64,000 nt of DNA, taken from contig QYRS01000001.1 of assembly GCA_006503535.1 (NCBI GenBank), positions 3,162,001-3,226,000 of the forward strand. The letters run 5' to 3'. Numbering within the stretch: position 1 is the stretch's first letter; every line of letters begins with the position of its first letter. The DNA comes from Arthrinium phaeospermum. Its lineage: Eukaryota; Ascomycota; Sordariomycetes; Amphisphaeriales; Apiosporaceae. A model generated the notes under the pieces. It saw only the letters and a program-made list of their open reading frames with translations, was not told the origin of the DNA and searched no databases. The translations under genes were made by a program, and so were the position numbers. This document shows, one piece after another, positions 42,778 through 56,047 of the stretch.

Positions 42778-45481
42778 ATGGTTCCGTCTCCAGCGATGGC
42801 GTCGCCCGAGGGATCGCAACAGTCTCCAAGTGCGCCCGGCTACACCTACAAACGTGCCAGCCGCAAAGGCGCCGAGAAGAAGTTTCGGTGTACAGAGTGT
42901 CCCAAGGTCTACTCTAGAGCCGAACATCTCCAGCGCCATCAATTGAACCGTAAGTCCCCTTTTCCATGGTTCACCTCGCCTGCGAATCGCATTACTCATT
43001 CCGAGCTACACAGATAACCCAAAAGTGGTGTACAAGTGTCAGCACCCAGGCTGTTACCAAGCCTTTGTGCGCAAAGACCTTCTCGACAGACACGAGAGGC
43101 GCCACTCTGCAAGCTATCAGCCGCGGAATCGCGCGAGTAGTTTCAACATGCCTCCTGAATCCCCGCCCCTTGAGCCGCCCGTGTTACCTCTGTCGCCCGC
43201 CATGGTCGCCGAGAGGCAGACTCAATCCGCCCAGCCGTTCCCGCAGCCTCCATTGCAGAGCGCGCCTCTGAATGCGTCCGTTCTTTTGACCCCAGATTCT
43301 GATGTGTCACGGCCCAAGTCACACCCACTGCCACCCGTCCCGTCAGGCCCGGTCCTTCCCAACACCGCATGGTCTGCTGGGCCAATGGACCCGGCCAACA
43401 TGATGCGCCCTAAGCCAAGCTTTATGAACCGCGAAGCACTGCCGCCTATGGGATCTGAGCACAATCATTCGTCGTTTCTGCCCTACAGCTCAATGCCAAT
43501 CTCACAATACGATAGTACCTTGACGCGGGACAACTTTGCCATGTGGCTATTCGATCCCCAGCGCAGCTATGGTGAGATCAGCATGGCCAACGTCCCCTTC
43601 TTCGACGGCGGCCTCGAGTCGGCGTTCAACAACAACATTCACTACGACCACGAGTCCTTGACGAGCCGGTCGCAATTGGGGTCGACCTCAACACATGCGA
43701 CGGAATGTTCGGATGATCTCGTATCGGAGATGCGCCGCTCCGAGGTGGTGAGTTGGGTCCAGATGTTCCGGCAGAAGCAGCCCTCGTCCGACGCGCTTAT
43801 GCCGAATTTGGTCATGCAAGGGGCGACCAACGGCGACCTGCCGGGATTAAGCCTGGAGATGATGCGGGCGTGTGTGCGACAGTTCTGGGAGTCGGTGTCA
43901 CCGCGCATGCCGATCGTGCACCAGCCCACCTTCTCGTCCAACCGTTGCGCGATCTTGCTCTTGATGGTGATGATTGGTCTGGGCGCGGCCTCTCTCAGCA
44001 GTCAAGCCCCAACGGACGCCTACAGAGAGTATGGCCCATTCGCGGATCTCGTCATCACGTATTCTCGATGGGAGATCGTCACGGATAATGATTCCGCCCC
44101 GCCTACGGAGCTGTGGGTTGCACAGGCGCTGCTACTCGTGGAATTTTACGAGAAGATGCTGTCCAATCGAAAACTCCACGAAAGAGCGCATATATACCAC
44201 AGCGTGACCCTGACGCTTCTGCGGCGCGGTAGCCCCTTGATAGGACGCGCCGGGAGCGAGTCGCCACCTGATGCCCAGGTCGGAAACGAGAATCCAACTG
44301 CAACAGATGCAAGGACGTGGTGGTCTCGCTGGGCTGACACGGAAGCGATGCATCGGGTTGTCTACGCGGCCTTCATGATGGACATCATCCATGCTGCCAT
44401 GTTCGGCCACACTGCCGATATGGCACCGCACGAGATACGGCTGCCGCTGCCTTGCGACGAAACCCTGTGGCTGGCGGCCAGCCCAGAGAAAGTCCGTGAG
44501 CAAGAAGCGAGCCTACGCATGTACGGCGTGAAGCCAGTATCGTTTCTGGACGGGCTGAAGCAAGCCATTCACGGGAAGGAGGTACCGACGCATTCGTTCG
44601 GTCGCATGATCATCATGAGCGGTCTTCTCAGTGTCGGGTGGCACCTCAACCACCGAGAGACGCATCTGAGCTGGCTGGAGCTCGGGGGAGGCGTTCCCTC
44701 GGATCGGCGGGATAAGTGGTCCAAGATGCTCTTGACGGCTTTCGACGGGTGGAAGTCCAGCTTCGACAAGGCCATGGGGACGAACGACCCCAACCCCAAC
44801 GGCGAGGCCAAAACGGGAGCCAATGGACTAATTCAGAGCGCCGCCGTCTTGTACCACCTTGCCCAGTTCAGCCTGTACATCGACATTGTCGACTGCCAGG
44901 TGTATGCCGGAGCTAAGCGGCTGCTGGGGCGGAAGATCACGACCCGCGACTTTGGCAATGTCGTGGGCAGAATGCGGACGTGGTCGAGCCAGCCGTCGAC
45001 GCGCCACGCGGTGCTCCACGCGTTCAAGCTGCTGAACCAAGTTCTGGTAGACCCTTTCCAGCGTCCTCGGCCCAGATACCACGTCGGCACTGGTGGATTG
45101 ATCCAGAACACGCAGTATTCATGCCGCAACGACCCGGATCCCCATCGACCGTGGATACTGTACTACGCCACGCTCAGCATATGGTGTTTCGTGCAGGCCT
45201 TGGGATACGATCGGTCACGCTCCACGGCGACAGGTTTACATCATCCGCAGCAGTCCTATCACATGACCGCTTCACCGAAGGTGAGTTTAGCGGAGTACCT
45301 GAGCAATGTTGCCAACCTGCACACGCTCGACAAGAGCACCGCGGCTAGCCTAGGGACGGGTCTGCCTGATCTGCTGGATACCGTGGGTAACCTTGCGGCG
45401 GAGTCGCACTCGGAGCTCTTGCAGGAGGCGCATGGTCGGTTGGAGCAGTGTAGGGAGATCTTGGGGAGAGCGCCTCAATGA
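42778..45481 (+). CDS. C2H2 zinc-finger transcription factor with fungal_trans domain
   Basis: Exons 42778-42949 and 43014-45481 encode 879 aa. Two tandem C2H2 fingers occupy residues 38-58 (Cys38, Cys41, His54, His58) and 66-88 (Cys66, Cys71, His84, His88). The intron splits the codon of His58, so splicing is needed for a working first finger. A Pro/Ser-rich linker follows. A fungal-specific transcription factor (fungal_trans) domain begins near residue 335 (MMRACVRQFWESVSPRMPIVHQP) and runs past residue 600. This architecture is common among Pezizomycotina regulators of metabolism, and the target genes are unknown. A nearby upstream ATG at 42774 is in another frame. Confidence 0.9.
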
Positions 45482-46292
45482 CGACGATATTGGCTGAAGC
45501 TAGGGGCATGTGAGCCGTCGGTAGGCAGTGTTGATTATGGCTGTCGCCCGCGTGGTGTCTGTCGTCCCTTAGCGAGTTCGTGTTGGAAGATCACATGCAA
45601 TATTTACACGGTTACACATAATGAGATGGGGAATTGGTATTAGCGTGCTTGAAGCAAACGGACACACATGGGAAGCGGGAGTTTTGGCGCAGGAATGCAT
45701 CGCTGCGGCAGCATGCGGTTTGATGATCATCTGGCTCGCTATACCGAGCAACATATTTGATATATCGACTTTCTATACAGCGCCATTATTAGCGTTTGTC
45801 GCCAATTTCAATCACACGGCTTCGTATATCCTTGATCTAGACATCCCATGACGAACGCCTCGGTGAGGTTCTTTATCTTGTGCACCGTCGACTCCTTTAT
45901 TCGATTGGTAAAGCCGCTCAAAGCCGAGTGCGGCAATACTCGGCCCAGTTGGCGTCACTGCCCCCTTTCATGGTCGCCCGGGCATTCCTCGAGGCGGCAC
46001 CGTACATGCCAGACAAAGCACGCCACAACGTGACACAGGCCCGTGATCGAGGCCACTCGGCGCTTATGACATTCTTTGCGGCCAATCAATCATCTTGAAC
46101 GCAGTCAATTAGGCCAGATCTAAGACAGACATCATTTCGAACTGCTTTCGGCGGTTCCCATCGCTTGCAGTCACAGAAGACATATGATTGCTACCAATAT
46201 ATTTTGAACGATTTGAACTGGTAATAGTTATCATGTCCTTCTAGGAAGCTTCAAAAATCTCTAAAGGACTTTTGTTTAATAATATCCTCACT
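45482..46292. other. Intergenic region
   Basis: About 800 bp. No supported gene; the short frames here lack recognisable content. Confidence 0.45.
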
Positions 46293-47027
46293 ATGCTGGG
46301 TTTCTTCCATTGCATCTTGCCTCTTAGGCAACTTCAACCTGTTAGGTGGTTATTACCAACGTTTTGTCGAGATGTCCTTGTTAATCTTTTCAACCACCAC
46401 CTCCTCTCTTTTCGTGGCCCAAAGATCGAACCAATAGGTGCAGAGCCTGTTTTGTGTGTACAAGAGCACAAGAAGTTTGTTGAAGTTGCTGAAAGATCCA
46501 ATAGCACAAATATTGTCTTTCTTGTCATAAATGCAATCACAAAGAATGGAAATGTGTGGCAATTTGGACTGGCAAGCTGGGACCCGCAAACAAAGAAGAC
46601 GCCAAGGCCAACGCAATGGCATGCGACAGATCTACTGGACTCAACAGAGACGACTGATCTGGCCATGCCCAATGATGACCATGTCGACCAGTGGTACCAT
46701 CTCACGGAACCAATCACGTCCATTATCCGCCAACGCTGTGACTTCTATACGACGAAGGGATATGAAGTTATTATCGTGGGTCACAACATGAAAGAGAAAC
46801 TCGGGCCGGTTGGAGGCACTTATAAGGCTTGTGGTGAGGTTGTGTTGCTAGATATGCAGAAAATATGGCTACATGTGCATCCTGACGAGAAGAATGCAAC
46901 GCTAGAGAACTGCGTTTCAACCCTTTCTCTTCCATGTTACCACGCACAGGATCAAAGTGCTGGAAACAATGCGTTTCATTTAGCAAAACTTCTCGAATAC
47001 CTCTGGTCAAGTTTGAAGGTTAGGTAG
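46293..47027 (+). CDS. Gfd2/YDR514C-like protein (RNase H fold), probably inactive
   Basis: A frame of 244 aa from the ATG at 46293. The order of blocks matches the Gfd2/YDR514C-like C-terminal domain, a DEDDh-exonuclease-like fold: a first strand (IVFLVINAI), a middle VIIVGHNMKEKLG, a VVLLDMQKIW strand, and a final NNAFHLAKLLEYLW helix. The usual acidic residue of the first strand is replaced (VINAI), and the GNDA motif reads GNNA, so catalysis is unlikely. The N terminus may be incomplete, because no domain start or leader is obvious and an upstream exon cannot be excluded. The base composition is more AT-rich than its neighbours. Confidence 0.5.
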   Translation: MLGFFHCILPLRQLQPVRWLLPTFCRDVLVNLFNHHLLSFRGPKIEPIGAEPVLCVQEHKKFVEVAERSNSTNIVFLVINAITKNGNVWQFGLASWDPQTKKTPRPTQWHATDLLDSTETTDLAMPNDDHVDQWYHLTEPITSIIRQRCDFYTTKGYEVIIVGHNMKEKLGPVGGTYKACGEVVLLDMQKIWLHVHPDEKNATLENCVSTLSLPCYHAQDQSAGNNAFHLAKLLEYLWSSLKVR

Positions 47028-47238
47028 TTAGTTCAGGGAAACATGTTTACTGTGCTGGTTAATATTTCATACTCAAATATATTGGTGAAAGGTTCGAGCA
47101 ACTCCTTATTTTGATTTATGCCGCCTTTGGTTATGAAAGTAGTCTGGCCTTTTTTTCTTTTTCTTGCCATTCTCAACGTAAGTAAATACAAATCATATTT
47201 CACTTCAGTATCTCACACTAAACAATATCTGAACCCAA

Positions 47239-49167
47239 TCAACAACCAATATCAGGGCGGCTTTTGGTGTGGGGTAAGTCTCTGAAGATGACGCTGACAA
47301 CGATTTCGGAAATGCCTCGGAAATTCTGGTAGCGAAGGTCTGAAGGCTGCACCAGTGGCCAAGATTGATCGCTGCTTTCTGGTCCACTTTTGAGAGGGAA
47401 CATATCCCTTATATGGCGGTGGAGTTTGAAAAGTACCAGCGAAGCGTCTTGGGTAGATTTCAGGGTTGGGTGAATTTGCTGATTATACAAGCTGATAAAC
47501 AGGCCCTGATTCCGTGTTCGTGACACGAAGTCCGTGGCTTCCGCTTCTATAGTTGTAGAATATGTTTCGACGTGGTTCCCTTTCGCATCCCAAACCGCGG
47601 AAACAAGTACACTAAACGGGCCACAGGCGACTAGTTGATGTGACATGTCCATATCTCTTCGTTGTCTCAATGTTGTTGTAGTGAATTGTCGCACATCGTA
47701 TACACTGGTATATGGCTGCATGGCCTTCATCTCGCCGAAGCCAATCCTGATCATGATCCCGGAGAACCCTGAGCAACCAAGTTGTCGCACGTATTGCAGC
47801 GTTCTATCAACAAGTACCTCATCGGTTCTATGAGTCGTTGAAATGAACAGATCTCGCGAAGTCATGTTCCCCATGTCCTCGTAGTGGTACTCGAGACAGG
47901 TCCTGGAGAAACGAGTGTGATCTCTCAACCATATGTTGTTGCTGCGGTTTCCACTAGCCAATAAAGGAATCCAGATACGAAACTCTCTTGGCACAAAGTC
48001 TTGCCTTTTCGCACGTGCCCCTGACAGGATACGGCAGCAGTTCAACCCTGCTAACACCACTCCTGGCATTTCCGTGGGCAAGATATCAAGTTTCATGGAT
48101 ATTCCGAGATTAGTCATCGAATACGATGACTGTACAGAGAACATTGCCCTTGATATATCGCCACAAGTCTTAAACGCCGCTGGCGACTTCGCAAGTCCAG
48201 CTGTGGGCCCCATCATTGGGCCAACTTGATCCCATGCGAGAATGCTATGGTCATTTGAGACTTTTATGATTTCCTCCTGCAACTTCAAGAAGGCCTTTTG
48301 GCCTTGCCCATAAAGCATTGGCATATTGATGTCAAATATGCCAAGCAAACAGTAAGCCATATCTTCAGGTACAGTGGTTCGACGCTCCGCAGCCCAAGAC
48401 ATGCGCTGTGCAATAGAGTATGTCGGTATGGAGGATGCGTCCTGTAATGCCTTCCGGTGAATTGTCGTGAAGCTCAATATCCACTCAGACAGCCCGATCT
48501 TGCTTCCCAGAGGCGACCAGTCATGGGCGAAGAAGATCAAGTCTTTGGGAGCCAATAGCTCCTGCAGTGTCCAGCCACGGGTCCACCAACGACTACTTTG
48601 GAAACAGTTCCAAACATCGATGTTTTGACGTTTGCTCTTCTGTTGTCGAGTGAACCAGCCTTCAGTAAAGCTCTTGTAACCGCGAAGGGAGGTAGCGGCG
48701 GGAACTTGAACATCGGTCAGGATGACGTAGCAAACCTTTGAGTCTCGGTACCATGCACTATATCCGCTTGGTTAGTGACGAACATAGTGGTGGTAGTCTA
48801 AGGCCAGACCACTGGAAGTTCCCGGAGAGGTAAATAAAACTTACAACATCGAGTTGATAGCCTCGCTAAGCTCCGCCGAACTTGTCTTGTCAATACAGTT
48901 GGTATCACACCAGAGATATGGAATCCCATCACAAGCGGCCTGCTGGCACGCGCCGATGATCTTCTCGTAGCCTCTTTTCCGAGTGACGTTGGGCCGGGAC
49001 ATCTTCTGCGTATGCGGGCACTGGCCCTGGATCGCACCGGAGTCATGGACCACCTCCCACTCCTGGAACGAGAGCTCCTCGGGGCCCCAAGTGTGCGAGA
49101 GGATCGCGTAGGGGACCTGGGTGTAGATGGACTCCAGAAGGAAGGTTTTGGTGTTGATGAGACGCAT
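47239..49167 (-). CDS. Heterokaryon-incompatibility (HET) domain protein, HET-E/D type N terminus
   Basis: Exons 49167-48845 and 48757-47239 encode 613 aa. The HET domain starts almost at the N terminus: MRLINTKTFLLE, then YAILSHTWG (near 21), GYEKIIGACQQA, and IPYLWCDTNCID (near 82) with EAINSMFAWYRDS across the splice. TRGWTLQELLAPK follows near 170. This is the order seen in HET-E/HET-D-type proteins. No NACHT or WD repeats follow; the C-terminal 300 residues are not recognised. HET proteins act in non-self recognition and trigger cell death when incompatible fungi fuse. The gene shows no frame break. Adjacent to a Gfd2-like gene. Confidence 0.88.
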
Positions 49168-50756
49168 GGTGTTGGTGTGTCGAGGAGACGTGAGGGAGCT
49201 GGGTCAGCAAGAATGCGAATAGGGGCTGAGACGATGTTGGTATGGTAAAGCGTTTCCTTGATGAGACTTGCAATAGAGAAAGAAGAGAACGAGATGAGAA
49301 CTCTGGCTGTTGAAAAAGTCCAGAGAATCGAGACGTTGTGGCTATTAGGGATCAGTAAATACTGTCGACATATTGAGTATGTCACCTCCGTGCATATCTT
49401 AGGATCCGTTTGTCATCATGCAACTCTTCTTGGTCTGAGACATGCATATTGAGAATAAATGTGAGATATAACAAACGAGAAGTAAACTTCGGTGTGAGTC
49501 TTTTGTTTCCGTCTGGTTGGTTAACTTGATATCTCAGTAGTTAAGCCAACACACGGCCAGCCAGGCGGAAAGGTACCCCAGAAGACCATGCCCTCGGATA
49601 ACTTCTCATGTACCTTTATTTCCCATCTATCGTTTCTCATGGTGGGTCCTCTCGGTGTGCATTGCGGACGAGTGTATATTGCCGTTTGGTCCGAAAGACG
49701 GCTAGTTGCATCCTGACGTACCAGCCTTGCTAAACTTGTTGGTACTATCAGGTTGCTCCTAGATGATCGCCAATACTGCTCACGACTTACGAGTAGATGC
49801 CGGCGGTCAAGAATTGAGCTCCTCCCATGTTAGCAACCCATTCCATGATCAGTAAACCAACTCAGAGTTGTGTCTTTGAGTTCTTGCATTGGGTTATTTG
49901 GACGATCTGAATACTTCTAATGTTGAAAAGACTAGGGACAAGCCCAGAACTAGAGAGTGCATATGCATCATTGGGTGACAGGATGGCTGGATTCGAATAC
50001 ACTGCGTAATCAAACCCTGAGACCCTGGTCAACCAGAGATGTCAACTCTTACAAGCCGGGCAACTGTACAGACAAGGATAATTCCTGTCAGGTGGCTGAA
50101 GATCATAGATGGTGGGAAAGATGCAGGTCGGAAAGGCAACAAACGGAGTAGGCAAGTTGGGGACCCATCGCAATACAGCCACTGATGTACCCATTCGTAA
50201 TGTCAACATGCCCGCGAGACATCCGAAATGATAGAAGCGGCCTGGCCAACCGTGAGCCAGAGCTTTGCCCGTCATATCTGAGCATCTAAGCGGCGCTGTA
50301 TAAGTGAGAAGTGACCTGCGTAGCTATATGCGACTCACCTGTCAATGCTGGAGAATACGAACTCCTGGTCAAAGCACTGAAACAGTCGGTATGAAGGACA
50401 AAGAAAACGGGTTCAGACCTCAATCATAGCTGAGCAGAATCCCTGCGCATGAGGACAAAATAGTTGGTTGGTCTCTTTCGATCAAGATGAGATGGTGAGA
50501 AGCAGAGAAACTTGCTCGACTTGCAGCCGTGTCAGTACTTGGCGAAATCGAATTGAAGTTCACATGTGTGGAGGGCAGAAGGATCTGACGAGGCCAAGTT
50601 TGATATTTGTGATCCTCAATAAATGTTCTGTGCTCTCCATCGTAATCTTTGCATCCGGGCCAATCGCTCTACCTGTCGCTTTTTCTCTAGCCTAGCCTCC
50701 TTTGCGCTTGTCGTGTAGATCGAAAGGCCACCCCTCCAACATTATCTCGTCCATCA
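49168..50756. other. Intergenic region
   Basis: About 1.6 kb between the HET start and the 3' end of the AP-1 mu gene. No coding frame is supported on either strand. Confidence 0.5.
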
Positions 50757-52268
50757 TTATACAGCATCCGGCAAACGCACAGCGATATCTCCAGATTGCG
50801 TAATGTACCGTACCCAGGGGAGGGACGGATATTGTAACTAACGACGGGTCAGGACTTGTCACGGCAACAAAGAATAATATGTGGGGACTTACTTTGGGTT
50901 CAGTAATCTTGAGGTATCGCACCTGGATACCACTTGTCGTAAAGTAGGGGATCTCGAACTTGACCTGGATCGGTCGCTTGGCGCCCTTGCCAGCACTCAC
51001 ACCGCCCATACTGCCACCGAAACCACCCGTCATACCACCACCGTGCTCATCGTCACCGCGTACACTGGGCAAGCCCAGCTCAGCCCTCATTAAGAATTCC
51101 TTCTGGCCACCAAACTGCTTGATCTTCCACACGATGGCGCTCTGCTCAGGGGCGTAGTGGACGCTTCCGACGTTGGTGCGGAAGCGGGGAGAGTCGGCGT
51201 CGTCGGGCACCGGCACGATAATCTCGACGTTGTTGGCTGTGCTCCTCCTCTTGAACTGTGCGCGCGCCTTCAACATGTATTCTATCCGAGAGCCAGAGTG
51301 GCTTTCTACCACACACTCCACCCAGATCAAGGGCTTTACTTGTGTGTTCAGACGGTAGCTCATGAGCTCGAATTCGCCATCCGGGGGAATGAAGGAGATG
51401 GTGCGGTCGTTTTCGAATCGTGATAGTCGCACGCACTGGTGGAACTTGACATCCTCCATCTCGATAGCCTTGCCTCGCGTCGTCCTTCCGGTCGTCTCGA
51501 ACATGACTTTGTCGTTCAGCCCCAATCGCAGCTCGGGCATACCCGAGAGGTAGCACTTCATCTTGATGGCGCCCAGAATCTCGGATCGCAAGACATTGCC
51601 ATTCGCCGAGACTAGCAGGTTCAAACTCTCCACAACGTCCAAGAATACCTCGTTCTTCCTATATCTGATACCCTCAGAACGCCATGATACGGCATTGGTG
51701 ACTGCGATGGGCGGGCGCGCCTGGACCTCGAGCTTGTGCGATTCTTGTGTAATGTACTCCTGTAGAATCTTGGATTCGGTCGTTTGCGGGTAACCGAAGT
51801 CCATCATCTCATCCAGCAGTTCGTAGATGATGACGAAGTTGTCGCGAATGGATTCCTCCTCGAGGGCCTTGAAGTACTCTGTAAACACTTCCACTATCTT
51901 GTGCAGGAAAAGGAGTATCTCGGCGGCATTCGTGTTGCGCTTCGTCAGGGCGAGGAGGTAAAGGTTGTTGTGTCGGATGTAGAGATACTATCGGATGTGA
52001 GAAGCAATTCTGATGGGCAGGGGGTCCTGATAATCCTACGTTGACACCCTCGTGGGAGAAACATGGTGGTACGGCAGATGATTCCTCTTCAGCGTCGCTC
52101 AGGAGAACAGGGAACTTCTCGACTGCTGACATGGGAATATCACCGCGATAGTTTCGGGCCAGAAGGGTCTAAGCCAGGCATGTGTTAGTACCATGGTGCC
52201 ATCAAAAGTCAACAATGGTCGTTGCGTACCTTGCCCTTGAGGTCGAGGAAGAACAGCGCGGAAGCCAT
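50757..52268 (-). CDS. apm1: AP-1 clathrin adaptor complex, mu subunit
   Basis: Exons 52268-52230, 52168-52040, 51987-50893 and 50837-50757 give 447 aa, full length for the family. The N terminus (MASALFFLDLKGKTLLARNYRGD) is the longin-like domain. The mu-homology domain begins near residue 180 (WRSEGIRYRKNEVFLDVVE). The C terminus ends in the very conserved YPSLPWVRYITQSGDIAVRLP segment, encoded by the 27-codon last exon. The protein sorts cargo at the trans-Golgi network and endosomes by binding tyrosine-based signals. A Gly/Met-rich insert near 375 (DEHGGGMTGGFGG) is typical of filamentous ascomycete orthologues. Housekeeping gene, useful as a syntenic anchor. Confidence 0.97.
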
Positions 52269-55200
52269 GATGTTTGGGAGCTTGGCGGTAAGGAGTGGAT
52301 GGTTATGTTGCGAAAGGAGACGCCAATTGGCAGTCTGGCCAGACAATAAAAGCCAGAAGCGCTAATTCATGCGTGTCGATGCTCGGGTAGGCTTTCGTCG
52401 CGGTCGAATGCTGCAGCCTGATGGTTATTATTGACGTCGAGACAGGCGCAATTACAGTTAACACACAAGCTGGATGGACCCTTCTAACACTCCAAGTGAC
52501 ACCTGGGCAGGCCAGATTGACCCCACGTAATCAGGAGTGGACGTTGACGAGCTCAATGGAGGCACAGACCACATCTTAGCAGCTAGGCTCACGTGACTCC
52601 AGCCTCTAGCAGTCAGTGGAGCCCTGAAAAATGCATATAAACACCAAAAGTAGCAGGAAGCTTTCTCGTTTCCTTCTTCTTTTACACCAACGCGTCCATT
52701 AGACAGTGCACGACTTCTTAATTCTCACAATACCGGCATTCTGCTGGATTATTGCGTTTGACGTGGAAGTGGTTTGCGATTTCGAGGCGCGGAGAAGGAT
52801 TCAATTGAATATGGTACCATAAGAGCTGCCCGAGCAAACACTTCCGTTGCTTTTGGCGGCGTCAGAGGGACCGAACATCACGAATAGATTGAGTAGCATT
52901 TTTGTTTTCGGTGTGGACATGACTTCTGTAAAAATTGCAGGAGTCTGTCGTAAAGAATATTCGCTTCGATGGCTTGTCTGCTTCGTATCAGAACACCATC
53001 TACGTTGACCTTGCGCCTGTGTCTGTATCTGGATCTGCCAGGCATCTGGTGTCACTTGTCAGCGCAAAATGTCGTCCTCGGCTGCAAGTAAGCGCCGGCG
53101 CGGGCTGCGTTACGCAGGGACTTGGAGATATCGAACCACCTCGTCGGCTCCCATCTGGAAGCCGTTATGTCGTGATTGTCAGTCGACCTTTACCGCCGAT
53201 GGTACATCACGTTGAGAATCCCAGATCTAGATCTTGAGTTTCGGTAGAGATTCTCCAGTGATTTCGGTGCAACATCAGGGCTTTATCAGATGATCCTATT
53301 TCACCAGATCCTCTTTTCCAGCAATTTCTCCCCAACGTTCTCGGTGTTGAGAAGGAAGTATTTAATCAGGTCCAGCTTATGCTCTTCTCATGTGAGACAT
53401 ATTGAAGTTGTGGGGGGTCTACGCAATCTCGAGTTCTTTGTGGTCAAAGAGGGAGAATTGGCATACTGAACACGCAAATTTTCACAGGTAAAACTTCATG
53501 CGAATGCAACCCCTAGAACAAATATAGTCTGTCTTCTAGGCAGGTCCAATCGAGCCCATCTCAAACGCCATTCGTCTTAGAGCCGGGCAATATCCGGCGT
53601 TGGTATTTTGGTATGCATATGAAAAAAAATAGAGTCCAACTGCCAAGAGCGTGACGAAAAAAAGCCACCGGTAAAAACGGTACACAACGCTGGTGACTGT
53701 CAGATGCTTTTTTCACATCCTTCAACAGGGCGCTATTGCGACCATCGTTACTGTACCAGTTGCCAGCATTGCTTCATGTGGGCCACCATTGAAAGCAGCT
53801 GGGCAAATCAGAAGCCGCAGGCTCAGCTGGTGGTGGGGACTGATCTCCAAATTGCAGAAAGACATGCCATGTATTTGTACATCTCGAGCATTGTTAAGTA
53901 GTGTGTCGCATGTGATCGAGTCTGGCAGTCCGGTTCCGCAAAAAGCCCACGCTCTTGGCTGCATCTCTCAGATTAAACAGCCAAACACGTGCATGGCCCT
54001 GCCTTTTGCCTTGTGCAAGTACCCGTCCCCCGTCATTGCTGACTTCATAAACGGAAACAGCCCTGGAATCAGCATGGCGCGTCGAGGGCCGGCGAACAGG
54101 GGCGCAATCACAAATTGTGACAACTTTGGAGCCGTTTATGGGGTGGTTTGCAGTGCTGGTAATTTGTGCAGTGCAGCCCCTTTTCCAACATTGCATGAAA
54201 GGATGCAGATGCAGATGAAATAAATCCAGCGGTATGCTGTCATGGAGGTTGTGCGTCTAAAACGGGGGTACGTTGACGTTCTCGTTCTTTTTTAGAGTCC
54301 GGCAATGCATCCATCTCCAGCTGTGTGTGAAATCTGGAATAACTGGGCTGGCTGTGGAAATGATCGATCCCTCCGTCCCCCGAATCTGTTGGAAGTTGGA
54401 ACGGGTGCCCCATCCACCTGCTTCTGGCTGCTTGCTGCCTGTAGCCGTCAACCATCGAAGCCTGCGCTTTCACATGGAAGCCAGTGAAGAGCGCGCCCCT
54501 AAAAAGGGACAGGGCAAACAGCACGCTATTTCTAGAGGATCTGCTCCACCGAACAGCGCACCTGAGCACCACCCCCCTGTAGTTGGGACCTGCTAACCTC
54601 GGACCCTACATGCGACACGACGGGCGACAACCGGCCGGCTACGTCTGCACCAGTGAGAGGGCAGGTGGTGTGTTTCTTTCACAAGCAGACAGAGAGATCG
54701 CTGCTTACCGCATACGTCAACCGACCTGGGGAGACAGAAGGGTGTTGATGTTGATCTTTCTGGACCCAGACGAGCGTTGCATAAGGAGTCCGAATTGAGT
54801 CATGACACAAGTGTTCGCACCCATCAGAGTGGGATTTTTCAGCAAGGCATATGATCACATTAGTTTGAGCAAGTGAAAGGGAGAACCCGTATGGGATGGG
54901 GGGTTTCGAGGAAACGGTGCGACCAGCTGGGAATTAGTTACATAACCCAACGTAATGTCTGGTACGGTAATGGGACTATGCTACTGCCACATGATGCTGC
55001 TTGTCACTGGTTGATTGGGGAGCGCCAGCAAGAAAAGACCACCACCACCACCAAGGGACGACCTAAAAGACGGGGGAGCACCATGTCCCTGTCTCACACT
55101 TGTGCCCTGCTGCCGGCGGTTTGCCGCCCCCCAGATTTTTCCCTGACTGGTCAATCAGCGCGCACCTCCCGTTCTATGTAATTAATCCCATCTCATCATC

Positions 55201-56047
55201 AACGACTACTAGGTACTGCACGACTTTTGAGCCCGTTTCGTGCTACGCCTGCTCAATTTGAACTGCTCAGCGGGGACCATCTTTCGGTTGCTGCCATTTT
55301 CATAAGCAAGCTAACCCCCCACGCCCTTTTGGTTGAGATAGATTGGTCCTTGACTGGCATCATCGTCTCATGATAGCCATACCATCATCATCTTTCCTCC
55401 CGTTTTACTTCTGCTTCTGACAAAAGGGAATTGCTGTACTACTACTACTCTAAACTGCGACCACGGCTATTACTACCATCCCCACCCCGGTTCTGAGACT
55501 GTGTGAACCTTCCCGTCTCTCTCTGGGCGTTGCATGAGCGCAAGCTCGGTTTCTTTCCTTTTCTCACTCATTCGCACGTGTACCAAGGAAAAGCACACAC
55601 GGGTTCTCCGCTTATATACCAATACGGTCGGTATACCCATAGCCATAGCACAGTCGTGCTGATAAAGCTGTATTCCTCCCACAAGCACGAGTCAGGTCCC
55701 TATATTCCATCAATCTCCACGGGTTGAGACCGACAGCGGCCGACGTTTTGCAAGAGCGCCTCGGGAATACACTGCATTGTTCGGACGGTGCCAACTCTGT
55801 CGCTCGAGCCTTTTCCCCCCTCGGACTGGCCCCAAATGATTTCATACAGTATTCTCAGCGACAGACTGGCAAGCTAGAGCCTCTTCCACCCGCCCAAAGT
55901 AGGAAGGCGCTTCACAGGCTTGAGTTGAGTTCACTGCTGCTACCTACTCTCAGCGCCTTCGCACTGGTTCTGATCGGTTTATTACTCGGGTTGTCTACGC
56001 GCTGATGCAACAACAAATAAGCACCGGCGCATACCAAACAACCCGCC
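52269..56047. other. Long intergenic region upstream of the Opi1-like gene
   Basis: About 3.8 kb. The largest frames (up to 176 codons at 53693-54223) have no family features. The last several hundred bases are pyrimidine-rich with several short upstream ATGs, consistent with a long 5' leader of the Opi1-like gene. No repeat or RNA gene is recognised. Confidence 0.45.

Noticed and set aside
53693..54223. 176-codon frame in the long intergenic region
   Set aside because: No domain, poor composition, no splice partners; probably chance.
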